64,000 nucleotides of DNA from Pyxicephalus adspersus (Eukaryota > Chordata > Amphibia > Anura > Pyxicephalidae). The notes under the pieces are model-generated. The model saw nothing but the letters and a program-made list of their open reading frames with translations. It was not told where the DNA came from and did no database searches. Position numbers and translations under genes: made by a program. This document shows, piece after piece, positions 51,201 through 56,662 of this stretch. Positions within the stretch are counted from its first letter, which is position 1; each line of letters begins with the position of its first letter. Where the stretch lies: positions 92,482,839 through 92,546,838 of the forward strand of contig NC_092862.1 in the NCBI RefSeq assembly GCF_032062135.1. The letters run 5' to 3'.

Positions 51201-51205
51201 CCTAA
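548..51205 (+). CDS. GOLGA4: GOLGA4 (golgin-245 / p230), 24 exons joined, 5' partial
   Basis: This gene encodes a peripheral trans-Golgi coiled-coil tether that captures endosome-derived vesicles and is anchored to the membrane by ARL1 binding its GRIP domain (family knowledge). Exons, all GT-AG: 548-640, 9896-9949, 12127-12441, 15242-15289, 15809-15865, 17142-17240, 17881-18004, 18343-18530, 19619-19702, 20450-20597, 24670-24848, 24961-25092, 25335-25490, 26310-30217, 31359-31480, 32163-32293, 37504-37611, 38063-38086, 39679-39747, 40013-40088, 42001-42104, 44562-44648, then 48833-48889 or 51182-51205. Phases agree throughout, giving 2102 codons plus 9 or 7 at the end. In the window-encoded protein the Ser-rich head is about residues 1-154, coiled coil about 155-2030, and GRIP about 2052-2097 with the motif EFEYLRKV. 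The remembered human protein is about 2230 residues, so only the short first coding exon should be missing. No frameshift or internal stop was seen. Confidence 0.97.
1213..1822. mobile_element. Non-autonomous Tc1/mariner element (610 bp, long terminal inverted repeats)
   Basis: TA target dinucleotides flank both ends (1213 and 1821). The terminal inverted repeats are about 200 bp and almost the same on both sides: ttaggtcc-taaatatttgg, gacagagacaac, cagtgggttgaacaaaaaga, ttgcataaaaatgtgagg. The interior keeps the ends of the transposon around 55.7-56.8 kb (ctcaaaagtaattggacaat and tgtcc-attacttttgagccc), with the transposase replaced by about 90 bp of unrelated sequence. It is a deletion derivative (MITE) of that family. 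Confidence 0.93.
2144..2317. mobile_element. hAT-type MITE (174 bp)
   Basis: The ends are caggagtccccaacc and ggttggggaccactg, which are inverted. The 8-bp flanks ttctttgt and ctttatgt match at 5 of 8 positions, so the target duplication has decayed. It is the same family as 38996-39160. Confidence 0.75.
5655..5880. mobile_element. Palindromic MITE, family copy 1
   Basis: The left end ttacggctacacgtgtgc and right end cgtgtgtacatagcctaa form an inverted pair. The interior keeps aataattgtcgttgga and self-complementary ggaaaggattttt / aatcctttcc. The same ends occur at 30331-30649 and 36647-37070. The superfamily is not clear. The TTA/TAA at the tips would suit a Harbinger-type target, but no direct duplication is resolved. 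Confidence 0.75.
8600..8945 (-). mobile_element. L1-clade LINE 3' fragment
   Basis: The stretch gacctgggtcaccatggg then gaccaccaggccttcacta parallels the downstream L1 at 57300-57350 (ttcaccgtggg, gaccaggcctttgctag). The neighbouring gggaga-aatgggg stretch resembles that L1's 3' untranslated region. It is a 5'-truncated, decayed copy with approximate ends. Confidence 0.6.
9896..9949 (+). CDS. GOLGA4: GOLGA4 small cassette-compatible exon
   Basis: This 54-nt exon (18 codons) encodes [18 protein letters not shown]. It is flanked by acceptor tttttgccag and a perfect gtaagt donor, and both ends are phase 0, so inclusion or skipping keeps the frame. As I remember it, mammalian GOLGA4 has an optional exon here with a similar SK-PDS-NG core, so this is probably an alternatively used exon. 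It lies alone between introns of 9.3 and 2.2 kb. Confidence 0.8.
9950..12126 (+). other. GOLGA4 intron, nothing recognised
   Basis: The intron contains T tracts (10110-10126, 11269-11285), a CCCCCCCC run near 11064 and two copies of taaagtggttaagg (10646 and 10755 area). I see no transposon ends, RNA gene or coding exon here. Confidence 0.6.
12127..12441 (+). CDS. GOLGA4: GOLGA4 exon: head with ESLFR-type repeats
   Basis: The exon has 105 codons in phase 0-0 (acceptor ttgcag, donor gtgagt). It starts [17 protein letters not shown], then carries four tandem roughly 9-residue repeats ([27 protein letters not shown]). An acidic Ser-rich linker follows, then [17 protein letters not shown], where the coiled coil begins. 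Identity to mammalian GOLGA4 is very high and this exon fixes the gene identity at the N-terminal side. Confidence 0.97.
12442..15241 (+). other. GOLGA4 intron, nothing recognised
   Basis: The segment at 13350-13740 is open for 128 codons on the + strand but has no family features or splice context. It looks like repeat-derived or chance open sequence. The relatively GC-rich stretch at 14440-14830 is also unassigned. Confidence 0.55.
15242..15289 (+). CDS. GOLGA4: GOLGA4 exon (16 codons)
   Basis: The exon encodes [16 protein letters not shown] in phase 0-0, with acceptor caattgcag and donor gtggga. It continues the heptad pattern directly from NYRGKYSE of the previous exon. The matching human segment is LVTAYQMLQREKKKLQ. 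Confidence 0.93.
15809..15865 (+). CDS. GOLGA4: GOLGA4 exon (19 codons)
   Basis: The exon encodes [19 protein letters not shown] in phase 0-0, with acceptor cttgatag and donor gtaagc. It is a near-identical match to the conserved [18 protein letters not shown] of mammalian golgin-245. Confidence 0.94.
15975..16948. mobile_element. Interspersed repeat with hAT-like end, copy 1 (contains a later insertion)
   Basis: The repeat has two internal units starting ctacc-tgt-acacatagct (about 15990 and 16150), then a tail aagaacatgt, gcatttctctggaagtat, tttggtgcatgtatgttacg and the terminus aaggttgggcaccactg. The order is the same as in 40755-41578. The copy is interrupted at 16369-16662 by a separate hAT MITE. 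The left boundary is uncertain. Confidence 0.7.
16369..16662. mobile_element. hAT-type MITE (294 bp) inserted in an older repeat
   Basis: The inverted ends are caagcgtgggcaaact and agtttgcccacccctg. The flanking 8-bp duplications gtatagtt (16361-16368) and gtgtagtt (16663-16670) match at 7 of 8. The interior is GC-richer than its surroundings. Confidence 0.88.
17142..17240 (+). CDS. GOLGA4: GOLGA4 exon (33 codons)
   Basis: The exon runs from [20 protein letters not shown] to ISVLQTQ in phase 0-0, with acceptor ttttttgtcag and donor gttaga. It is the best-conserved coiled-coil block of the gene. It lies 190 bp downstream of the end of a large interspersed repeat. Confidence 0.96.
17881..18004 (+). 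CDS. GOLGA4: GOLGA4 exon, variable acidic linker
   Basis: The exon is 124 nt, entering at phase 0 and leaving one base (G) for the next exon. It encodes [20 protein letters not shown] and then a Glu/Pro-rich linker ending NSVAA. The VTLLKQRL start matches the mammalian VSLLKQRL, and the linker itself is poorly conserved. The next exon restores the frame exactly (G plus AT gives Asp). Confidence 0.92.
18343..18530 (+). CDS. GOLGA4: GOLGA4 exon (coiled coil)
   Basis: The exon is 188 nt, completing the split Asp codon and ending in phase 0 (donor gtacac). It encodes [20 protein letters not shown], then a block rich in KE heptads ending [13 protein letters not shown]. The acceptor (tccttatgtaaag) has a weak pyrimidine tract, but phase and homology require it. 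Confidence 0.93.
18531..19618 (+). other. GOLGA4 intron, nothing recognised
   Basis: The intron contains a short tandem run of taatgttagct-like units near 19387-19420. No transposon ends or RNA gene were seen. Confidence 0.55.
19619..19702 (+). CDS. GOLGA4: GOLGA4 exon (28 codons)
   Basis: The exon runs from [20 protein letters not shown] to EQLEQDK in phase 0-0 (acceptor aattctag, donor gtaaac). It is a close match to mammalian [19 protein letters not shown]. Confidence 0.95.
20068..20120. repeat. Short intronic inverted repeat (hairpin)
   Basis: The arm aatttttactttacataaaa (20068 on) pairs with ctttatgtgaagtaaaaatt (20101-20120) with one mismatch and one bulge over about 22 bp and a 7-nt loop. 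It is probably a MITE remnant. Confidence 0.7.
20450..20597 (+). CDS. GOLGA4: GOLGA4 exon (coiled coil)
   Basis: The exon is 148 nt starting [15 protein letters not shown] and ending KEKSEKA with one base carried over. The acceptor is catttatag and the donor gtaaga. The split Ala codon is completed by the exon at 24670, across a 4.1-kb intron. Confidence 0.94.
20598..24669 (+). other. GOLGA4 intron, 4.1 kb
   Basis: It holds a 68-nt hairpin (23084-23151) and a possible decayed repeat at about 24055-24510 (caggtagtcccagagttgca onward), whose boundaries I cannot fix. Nothing else was recognised. Confidence 0.55.
23084..23151. repeat. 68-nt hairpin, near-perfect inverted repeat
   Basis: The two 27-nt arms start aagtaaagtaccaatat and end atttattggtactttactt. 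They pair at 25 of 27 positions, with a 14-nt A/T-rich loop. The size is like a microRNA precursor, but the sequence style also fits a collapsed palindromic MITE. Confidence 0.75.
24670..24848 (+). CDS. GOLGA4: GOLGA4 exon (coiled coil)
   Basis: The exon is 179 nt beginning (A)[17 protein letters not shown] and ending [13 protein letters not shown] in phase 0. The acceptor is atatattag and the donor gtattg. The [10 protein letters not shown] motif is shared with mammalian golgin-245. Confidence 0.95.
24961..25092 (+). CDS. GOLGA4: GOLGA4 exon (44 codons)
   Basis: The exon starts [18 protein letters not shown] and ends EKLKEAV in phase 0-0 (acceptor gtttgtttag, donor gtaagc). It is diverged in sequence from mammals but has the same length class and the same heptad character. 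The intron before it is only 112 bp, the shortest in the gene. Confidence 0.92.
25335..25490 (+). CDS. GOLGA4: GOLGA4 exon (52 codons)
   Basis: The exon starts [20 protein letters not shown] and includes [20 protein letters not shown], in phase 0-0 (acceptor cattttgcag, donor gtatgc). The LALEE-ELQKKAI-T core matches mammalian GOLGA4. Confidence 0.94.
25491..26309 (+). other. GOLGA4 intron before the giant exon, nothing recognised
   Basis: I see no transposon ends or RNA gene. Confidence 0.6.
26310..30217 (+). CDS. GOLGA4: GOLGA4 giant central coiled-coil exon
   Basis: This 3908-nt exon is one uninterrupted frame of about 1303 codons entering in phase 0 (acceptor ttttgacag, [14 protein letters not shown]) and leaving in phase 2 (donor gtaagt, EEQ-type end TEQKIK). 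It is almost entirely Glu/Lys/Gln/Leu heptads, giving the rod of the tether. Anchors to mammalian golgin-245 include [45 protein letters not shown] and [18 protein letters not shown]. The rod also carries the [18 protein letters not shown] block. The sequence between anchors is much more diverged than the anchors. Confidence 0.98.
30218..31358 (+). other. GOLGA4 intron
   Basis: It contains palindromic MITE copy 2 and, near 30981, a partial repeat (taaccctggagatactcacc) shared with the element starting at 32594. Confidence 0.6.
30331..30649. mobile_element. Palindromic MITE, family copy 2
   Basis: The left end ctaagggtgcttacacacag and the right end tgtgtgtacgaagcctaag are inverted. The interior keeps actaattgtcattggaaagg like the 5655 copy. 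It inserted about 115 bp downstream of the giant exon's donor. Confidence 0.75.
31359..31480 (+). CDS. GOLGA4: GOLGA4 exon (coiled coil)
   Basis: The exon is 122 nt, completing a split Lys, then [20 protein letters not shown] and [20 protein letters not shown]. One base carries over. The acceptor is ttgtccag and the donor gtaagc. The [19 protein letters not shown] block is essentially invariant against mammals. Confidence 0.96.
32163..32293 (+). CDS. GOLGA4: GOLGA4 exon (coiled coil)
   Basis: The exon is 131 nt, completing a Ser codon, then [20 protein letters not shown] and ending KKYEELLE. The acceptor is ccttgtttaag and the donor gtatga. The matching human segment is [20 protein letters not shown]. 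Confidence 0.95.
32594..32941. mobile_element. MITE with TTAAAGT ends carrying a minisatellite
   Basis: The left end ttaaagtggaacttaaccct and the right end ttagttttactttaa are inverted. The left half (ctggggatactcacctgtc) is shared with 30981-31030. The interior carries the 31-bp minisatellite at 32756-32868. Confidence 0.6.
32756..32868. repeat. 31-bp minisatellite, 3.6 units
   Basis: Units start at 32756, 32787, 32818 and 32849, each beginning atgtctgcagtctctgac. They differ by single bases. A degenerate relative (tgcagtctcttaccatcccc) is at about 6901-6920, so the unit is dispersed. Confidence 0.9.
34664..35455. mobile_element. Foldback (long inverted repeat) element, about 790 bp
   Basis: The arms pair from the outer tgtgtgttttgtgtaa / ttacacaaaacactcaca through aggttatct, aaggatgattccc and gactcctgacagtgtgggat to attggctg. 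The centre holds three copies of a 23-bp palindromic unit, tgatgacgcttgagcg plus gtcatca (34868, 34956, 35165; single-base differences), and a decayed fourth near 35240. Confidence 0.8.
35455..35850. mobile_element. TTAA-type MITE, GC-rich copy
   Basis: It has ttaccctccgtgg at the left and ccaggggggttattaa at the right. The body has gggtggggctcggggtggat, a hallmark shared with 38264 (gtgtggctcggggttaattt), plus a CAGG run near 35728. The target TTAA is imperfect on the left. Confidence 0.6.
35985..36046. repeat. (TATG)n/(TA)n microsatellite
   Basis: Simple tandem tetranucleotide run changing into TA dinucleotides. Confidence 0.9.
36647..37070. mobile_element. Palindromic MITE, family copy 3 (424 bp)
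   Basis: The left arm begins ttaggttcacacgtgcaata and attgtcgttagaaaacgaat. The right arm, read in reverse, begins ttaggctgcgtacacagaag and keeps attatcgttggaaacgaac. This is the longest and best preserved of the three copies, with long, partly matching arms rich in cgttcg and acgat. Confidence 0.85.
37412..37453. repeat. (TA)21 microsatellite next to an acceptor
   Basis: A pure dinucleotide run of 42 bp ending 51 bp upstream of the exon at 37504. Confidence 0.95.
37504..37611 (+). CDS. GOLGA4: GOLGA4 exon (36 codons)
   Basis: The exon starts [20 protein letters not shown] and ends EEVAQESE in phase 0-0 (acceptor atcttctag, donor gtaacc). It follows a 5.2-kb transposon-filled intron. A 42-bp (TA)n run ends 51 bp before its first base, in the branch-point zone. 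Confidence 0.93.
38063..38086 (+). CDS. GOLGA4: GOLGA4 24-nt microexon
   Basis: The eight codons KPHFEELQ are in phase 0-0 (acceptor ttattttag, donor gtaatt). The position corresponds to the ENPGNDNVTIMELQ linker of mammals, and the shared end ELQ feeds into AQLA. The exon is short, but splice sites, phase and the conserved LQ|AQL joint support it. Confidence 0.82.
38264..38569. mobile_element. TTAA-flanked MITE (about 300 bp)
   Basis: TTAA at 38264-38267 is followed by cctctctggccgtaatcccg. The right end is accaccagggatg plus TTAA at 38566-38569. Tips CCTC-CTGG and CCACCAGG are short imperfect inverted repeats. The body has gtgtggctcggggtta. Confidence 0.8.
38996..39160. mobile_element. hAT-type MITE (165 bp) with perfect 8-bp target duplication
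   Basis: The element runs cagtggcccccaacc to ctggacccctg. GTATAGAG occurs directly before (38988-38995) and directly after (39161-39168), an exact hAT-style duplication. This points to a younger insertion than the relative at 2144. Confidence 0.93.
39679..39747 (+). CDS. GOLGA4: GOLGA4 exon (23 codons)
   Basis: The exon encodes [20 protein letters not shown] plus KEK in phase 0-0 (acceptor catttttag, donor gtgtgg). It corresponds to the TQLAQKTTLISDSKLKEQEF segment that precedes the GRIP domain. Confidence 0.93.
40013..40088 (+). CDS. GOLGA4: GOLGA4 exon, pre-GRIP linker
   Basis: The exon is 76 nt encoding [20 protein letters not shown] then GTPYK, with one base carried over. The acceptor is tctgtgcag and the donor gtaaaa. 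The VGTPYKG-like motif marks the end of the coiled coil. A stronger donor (aaag|gtaagt) lies 127 nt downstream at 40216. Confidence 0.94.
40755..41578. mobile_element. Interspersed repeat with internal tandem units, copy 2
   Basis: Four internal units of about 150-170 bp start near 40775, 40922, 41080 and 41248 (gctaccctgtcacacatagc, ggccacttacctt, aaccc-atttctc). The tail is the same as in copy 1 and ends aaggttgggcaccactg. A C20 run at 41032-41051 interrupts one unit. The left boundary is uncertain. Confidence 0.72.
42001..42104 (+). CDS. GOLGA4: GOLGA4 exon: first half of GRIP domain
   Basis: The exon is 104 nt, completing an Asp codon, then [20 protein letters not shown] and [14 protein letters not shown]. 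The Tyr of EFEYLRKV (about residue 2058 of the window-encoded protein) is the GRIP tyrosine that contacts ARL1 in this family. The acceptor is attttttcag and the donor gtaaga. It maps next to the L2-type LINE that starts 88 bp downstream. Confidence 0.98.
42192..43826 (-). mobile_element. L2-type LINE, 5'-truncated, with frameshifts
   Basis: The minus strand encodes reverse transcriptase pieces in different frames: [20 protein letters not shown] and [12 protein letters not shown] (43433-43822), then [18 protein letters not shown] and the catalytic [11 protein letters not shown] (43150-43608), then [20 protein letters not shown] (43059-43445). The C-terminal [20 protein letters not shown] lies at 42366-42809. 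The 3' end (low coordinates) carries agcgccaacatattacgcag and an (AAT)n tail at 42192-42227, as L2-clade elements do. The 5' part, including any endonuclease, is absent. Confidence 0.9.
44562..44648 (+). CDS. GOLGA4: GOLGA4 exon: second half of GRIP domain
   Basis: The exon has 29 codons in phase 0-0: [20 protein letters not shown] then LEREDARPV. The acceptor is gttttaactag and the donor gtaagc. It matches mammalian [20 protein letters not shown] almost residue for residue. It can splice either to 48833 or to 51182, both entering in phase 0. Confidence 0.98.
45648..46381. mobile_element. TTAA-flanked element (734 bp), longest copy of the family
   Basis: TTAA at 45648-45651 precedes cctcctgggcg. 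The right end is cgcccaggtgg plus TTAA at 46378-46381. Tips CCTCCTGGGCG and CGCCCAGGTGG are inverted. The body matches the partial copy at 1-146. I see no transposase, so it is non-autonomous. Confidence 0.88.
47502..48290 (-). mobile_element. Decayed second Tc1/mariner-type transposon
   Basis: The ends tacactcaccag (47502) and ctagtgagtgta (48279-48290) are inverted and start and end on TA. The minus strand keeps transposase pieces such as [24 protein letters not shown] and [15 protein letters not shown] recognise these as the N-terminal half of a Tc1-clade transposase of the widespread 'TACACTCACCGGCCAC' family. The middle is deleted and no intact frame remains. Confidence 0.8.
48833..48889 (+). 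CDS. GOLGA4: GOLGA4 alternative C-terminal cassette exon (FTSPRSGIF)
   Basis: This 57-nt exon has acceptor ctggctttgtag and a perfect gtgagt donor. Read in phase 0 it gives FTSPRSGIF and a TGA at 48860-48862, identical to the C-terminus I remember for the canonical human protein. The 27 nt after the stop keep the stop within about 50 nt of the last exon junction, so a transcript including it should not trigger nonsense-mediated decay. Confidence 0.93.
48890..51181 (+). other. Last GOLGA4 intron
   Basis: It contains a short L2-tail fragment at 49822-49846 (aaatagaggttgcaaatgac), shared with 42275-42290. Nothing else was recognised. Confidence 0.6.
51182..51205 (+). CDS. GOLGA4: GOLGA4 terminal exon, alternative end SWLRSSS
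   Basis: The acceptor is a long pyrimidine tract ending ttttttttgcag. In phase 0 from the GRIP exon it encodes SWLRSSS and stops at 51203-51205. The same residues form the alternative C-terminus remembered for mammalian golgin-245. The exon then continues as the 3' UTR. If 48833-48889 is included, this exon is wholly non-coding. Confidence 0.93.
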   Translation, partial: SWLRSSS

Positions 51206-52261
51206 TGCTGCTTTGAAGACATTGCTTCCACTAGATTTGTCAGCATTGAATTCTTACCACTGATGGAATGAAATGAAAGCCAAATCTAATACGTTTAACA
51301 ATCAAAAACTTTTACCATTAACTGCCTTGGGTAAAGCTGACACTACATAGTGACCATTTTGTCACTATTTTTTTATCATCTTCTTATAAAAGGAGTTTTT
51401 TGTACATTGGTACAATAACTATTTTAAAATGGACAAAATAATTTATTATGTATTAGAACTGGTTTATTTAATGTGACTTGCATAACAAGTAAGCACTTCC
51501 ATTAAAAAAAAAAAGACAAGTGCTTCAAGGAATCATGTTACCGTTGCTAACTTAATAATGTCTATTATGTGCATAATCAGCGGCACTTTAACTGGGTGCA
51601 TATACCTTTTGATTCATGGTAAAACAACTTCTGATTTAAGGATTCCACACATGCTATATGTGGATAATAAAGTAGTTATGCAGTTTTGGAAGTTATGCTC
51701 AAAAAAGCATGCAGAGGACATTTTTTTTAAGTGATTTACCAGATCAACATGTCCTTTTCTGCAATTTGTCTGTGTGAAGGTGGCCATGGAAGCAAGGTCT
51801 TCCTCATATCGAAATAGTAAGACGCACAGTAGTGATATCCCCACATCTCAATCAGCCTGATAGCAGTATTTTGTTAGACCCACACTGCAGATAAACAGCT
51901 GTGTGTCTGTAGGTACAGGAATGTCTGGGAAATTTTCTATACAAGGAATTACACTACTGTTTTTTAGGAGAATATCAGGACAAAAAGATACATTTTTCAG
52001 GGTACTGCTTAAGCACAATTAACATTTATACATGCTCCCTATAACATAGCAAATCTTTCCCTGTATGAGTTTAGATCCCCTTTACGTTGCAACACTCCAT
52101 CTTCTCACATTTCATAACACATCCCACTCTTTGGTTTGCTAACATAAAAAAGCATGTGTTTTTGAGTGTAGGAAATTGCCACTTGTTCTGCAAATTAAGA
52201 TTTTCATATAAACCCTTCCTAATTTTGCAGATCTTTGAGCTTTTCAGAATATTTTTTGAAC

Positions 52262-52267
52262 AATAAA
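52262..52267 (+). promoter_or_regulatory. Candidate proximal poly(A) signal AATAAA
   Basis: The hexamer is followed within 30 nt by GT-rich sequence (gtaagcatgtgtaagcatgt). It would give a 3' UTR of about 1.1 kb. Confidence 0.4.
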
Positions 52268-53542
52268 GACTGTAAGCATGTGTAAGCATGTCTGCTGTAT
52301 TATGCACTTATAGACATTACCAGCTTAGCAAAGGGGACATATTTGTTTAACCCCTGCCAAAAATGTTTTTATTTGAGGGAAATTGAGGCAATGAGTATAT
52401 ATTTACCCACCACAATAATAGCTGTACTGTTTACCTACAATTTTGGTGTTAGGCTACGGTGGGCCACATCAAATTCAGAACTATCTGAATGGTTTTGCAC
52501 TTTTATTTTCACATCAGGCCTGCAAAGATAAGAAGCATTTCGTCTGCCCCCATCACCCCTCACCTGTCACCAACATTTATTTTGTCTAATACTAAAAACA
52601 TGAACACTATCAGACTTTTTTTAGAGCCCAACAAAACCCAAAATGGACCAGTGCAAATCTAAAAGCAATCAATTGCAAATTATCTTTGATACTGAACATT
52701 ACAAATTCCAAGACCGATTGTGTAGCTGTGATGCTGTTTGACCCCCTGCTGTTTTTTATTTTTTTTGTGAACAGATTGTGGTCAGGCAATAGGTCACTGT
52801 CTACTTCCTATGTATCCCTCCTACTATGAAGTCCCACCCTCTCATGTAGTTACATGTTTTCCACTGTAGTCTTTCATCTGTTTTGCCTACTGTGAGTGTC
52901 TCATGACAGCCTCACACTTGTTGAATTCAGAGATGGGGGTGGTGGTATGTGATGTATGCACAGTGTAGGCACATTTTCCCCTAAAGGAGGCTTTCTGTCC
53001 TTCACTTTTCTTCTAAATATTCTTCTTTATACTCTATAATATTCACATATCACCTGCCTGCTGTTAGAATTTGTCTTGGTCAATTTTGGTTTTCGTTAAA
53101 CTCTAAAGAAGAACCTAACTAAGCACTATCTTTATCCTAACTTATCTCAAGATATAAACTTTGTGCAATATCAAGAAACCTGCAAATCTTTATGTGGTAA
53201 AAACTTGCTGTTTAAGTGATCAATGTGGTTTTAACAGCGGTGTGTGGCAGAGTCATAAAACTGGTCATAAAACCAGTACTAAAAAAAAAAAAAAAAAAAA
53301 AAATCCCATTTTAAGCTATTAGGAGTTGGTGTTCTGTATCGGACATAGTTCTGCAGTGTAAGGGCACAATATGGCTCACACTGACCACCAGTGATCTTAA
53401 AAGTGGTCTTAAAGTTAACCTGTGACAACCATAGGCAATTCAAACTACATACAATGTAAAATTGTATAATCATAATTTACTAAATGGAAACAATTAGAAG
53501 ATCCATGATGATGTACCTGATGTTATAACAATAATAATAATA

Positions 53543-53575
<33 letters not shown>

Positions 53576-54870
53576 CATTTCTTCGGAAAAGTTGAGCTTG
53601 GACTCGCTCACTCCCAACTGGTAAAAACCTTCCTGTTTGTCAGTTATGTTGCTTATTATATTACTGGACCAGCAGGATAGTATGCGAGTTTGGAGGGGGC
53701 AATCAATGCTTGACATTTACAGTAGTATTAGGTTCATTATTTCAGCTGACTTTATCTTTGTATCTTCTGAAAAAAAAAGGAAAATAACATCTATTAATGC
53801 ATTTTTTAAAAGAATAATATGTTGAATAGTGCAGGTTTGTTACTAGTTTACCTTTAAAGAAGGATGTGCAAATATTATAAATGGGATCTGATCTAGAAGA
53901 TCAGTTAATTGGGGTCTATGTCAGACTGGGTCGTTTGTTGATGACAATAAATAGGGATATGCAAAGCCCAGTAACTCTCCAGATATTGGTTTACTATATA
54001 GGTGCAGCTTTTTTTTTTTGGTTCATATAGAGGGGTAACTTTTTTGTCAAGGTTTTATTCCAATATGTTACCCCCACTACAGAGATTTTTCCATTGTCTA
54101 TATGGGAATATTTGTCACTACAGCAGGAAGGCGTAGACAATAAAACATTCTAACCTTCCTCACTGTGTGTTTTGTTTTTCTTTTTGGGAGATTTCCTCTC
54201 CATTCCTGTTTAATTAGGAAATGTGAGTGGTGGGGAAGTTCTCCTCAATAGAAATGCAAGTTACAGTAAAACCCTGACAGAGGCATGGCATATTCCACGG
54301 TAAATAGTTTGGCTGGATTTGGGCTTTAAAAAGGCTCACCAGTTGCAGTGGGTTCTGCATATTGTGCTTATTGTTCGGTTTTTATGAAAGCACACAATGT
54401 TTAATGTACACTATGCATAGCTGTATAAAAGCAGGTAAAATGCACTGTACTTGTAACCTTCTAACTGCCTGCACCCCCTGTAATAGCCAACAGGAGCAGC
54501 CTGCTTAAGAACTATTCCCATTTTCTGACAACATGCCCACATTTCAGATTATTTGAGTTCATAGAATGTGTTTTCTTTATATTTAGCTGCATTTTAAACC
54601 TGTGGTTTTCATTCTGTGTGAATTTTTTTGTGCAATACTGTAGCAGGGGATGATTCACAATAATCTATAGTATGTTTGTTTTTCTTTTTTGTCTTTGGTG
54701 TGCTTATCTTCCCTTTCATCTACCAATATTTGATTTGCTTTGCTATGGGCCAGTTCTTCAAACTTTCATCTATGATGAAAGATTCTAAATCAGAGTAACT
54801 CATTGGGTTCCTCTTAGCTTTTGTACGTATATTTTCCAGGTTCAATATAAACTGTACATTGTAAATAGTC

Positions 54871-54876
54871 AATAAA
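54871..54876 (+). promoter_or_regulatory. Candidate distal poly(A) signal AATAAA
   Basis: The hexamer is preceded by TGTA motifs (ctgtacattgtaaata, the type bound by cleavage factor Im). It is followed about 20 nt later by a T/G-rich tract. It is the strongest composite poly(A) site seen after the gene. A weaker AATAAA lies at 55259. Confidence 0.5.
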
Positions 54877-54899
54877 AGAATGTATTATAATGCTGTTTT

Positions 54900-55682
54900 G
54901 TGATGGCCTCGATGTTAATCTTAAAAATGGAGGAAAATTAAATTTTATTTACTAAATATATTTCGTTTGGTAATTAATCTCCTTCATTTATTTTGAATGG
55001 TATTCATTACACAGCTTTTTTTTCCCCCCAAGGAAGACTTAGTGTATATATTTTCTGTGCAATAAGAATATTCACAAGTAAGTGAAGTTACATGCAATCT
55101 TTACAATTGTTGTAGACCAGACGTCACAAAATACATTGCAATTACTGAATATTTGTATTGCATGTTTTTTCATTTATCCTTTTCAAATCTTCAGAACATT
55201 AGTTTTTATCTTGCATGTATTATTCATGCTTTCATCTATTTTGCTGTGGTGCATTGTCAATAAACTTGCGAATTAAAAATGAACTAAAAATGTCCAAACC
55301 GATCACAAATCCTGTAGTATACTTCTATATACTGTATCTATTTAGGATATTGACTTGTCAATTCACAAAAGCAGTGCTAAATTAAACAGTGGCCCCATAT
55401 TACACAGTTCTCAACTCAGAAACCATTGTAGAGGGGGTGGATGCCCCTGTATTGTCTTCAGTAAGCACTCAAAAACAGCCGGTGGTTATTGAAAAGTGCT
55501 GCATGGCCTGGGGAGAAAACTGTTACATAATGTGAAAAGACAAACTGATGTGGATGCAAAATCTGTACATTGAAAACCTTGAAAAACAAGGTTTAAAGTA
55601 TAACAAAAAATCAGTACTATCTAGATAGTCAGTACTTTTTGGATGCTCAGTGTACACTGCCAAGATTTAAAAATGTGTGTGT
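54900..55682. other. Intergenic stretch after GOLGA4, nothing recognised
   Basis: This is AT-rich sequence with one more AATAAA at 55259 that could be an extra distal poly(A) site. There is no gene or transposon end. Confidence 0.5.
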
Positions 55683-55804
55683 GCATAAAAAATGTGAGGA
55701 ACTAAAGCCCTTTTTTCACAATCACTTCATTTCAGGAGCTCAAAAGTAATTGGACAATTGTTTCAAAGGCTATTTCATGGGCTGGTGTGGGAAATTTAGA
55801 CAAC

Positions 55805-56662
55805 ATGCAGTCAAAGGAGCTCTTCATGCAGATGAAACAAGCCATCCTTAAGCTGCAAAAACAGAAAAAACCCATCTGAGAAATTGCTACAATATTAGAA
55901 GTGGCAAGTTTGGTACATCATGAGAAAAAAACAAAGCACTGGTGAACAGTGGTGGATGATCGCAGAATCATTTCCATGGTGAAGAGAAACCCCTTCACAA
56001 CAGCCAACCAAGTGAACAACACTCTCCAGGAAGTAGGCGTATCGATATCCAAGTCAACCATAAAGAGATGACTGCATGAAAGTAAATACAGAGGGTGCAG
56101 TGCAAGGCGCAAGCCATTTATAAGCCTCAAGAATAGAAAGGGTAGATTGGACTTTGCTCAAAAACATCTAAAAAAGCCTGCACAGTTCTGGAAGAACATT
56201 CTTAGAACAGATGAAACCAAGATCAACCTTTACCAGAATTATGGCAAGCAAAAAGTATGGGGAAGGCATGGAACAGCTCATGCTCCAAAGCATGCATGGG
56301 CGTGCATGGCTGCCACTGGCACTGGGACACTAGTGTTTATCGATGATGTGACACAGGTCAGAAGCAGCCGAATGAAATCTGCAGTGTTCAAAGACATACT
56401 GTCTGCTCAAATCCAGCTAAATGCAGTCAAATTGATTGGAAGGCGTTTCATAACATAGATGGACTATGACCACACAGCCAAAGCAACCCAGGAATTTATT
56501 AAAGCAAAGAAATGGAATATTCTTGTATGGCCAAGTCAGTCACCTGATCTGAACCCAACTGAGCATGCATTTCACATGTTGAAGGCTAAACTTCGGCCAG
56601 AAATGCCCACAAACAAACAGCAACTGAAAGACGCTGCAGTAAAGGCCTGGCAGAGCATTTAA
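55805..56662 (+). pseudogene. Tc1 transposase pseudogene
   Basis: One reading frame of 286 codons holds in-frame stops at 55877, 55943, 56069 and 56456. Recognisable parts are the helix-turn-helix remnant (VSISKSTIKR), the first catalytic Asp (RTDETKINLY), the second region (MDYDHTAKA) and the final acidic position (SPDLNPTEHAF). It is shorter than the usual roughly 340 residues because part of the DNA-binding region is missing. It cannot encode an active enzyme. Confidence 0.93.

Larger units (their letters stand above)
51206..54895 (+). other. GOLGA4: Probable GOLGA4 3' UTR with several poly(A) signals
   Basis: This is an AT-rich stretch after the last stop with no recognised transposon. 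AATAAA signals lie at 51666, 52262 (followed by a GU-rich tract) and 54871 (followed by tgctgttttgtgatgg). The last is the best distal candidate, so the UTR could range from about 0.5 to 3.7 kb. Which signal is used cannot be told from sequence alone. A23 (53281-53303) and (TA)n (53546-53573) tracts lie within it. Confidence 0.55.
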
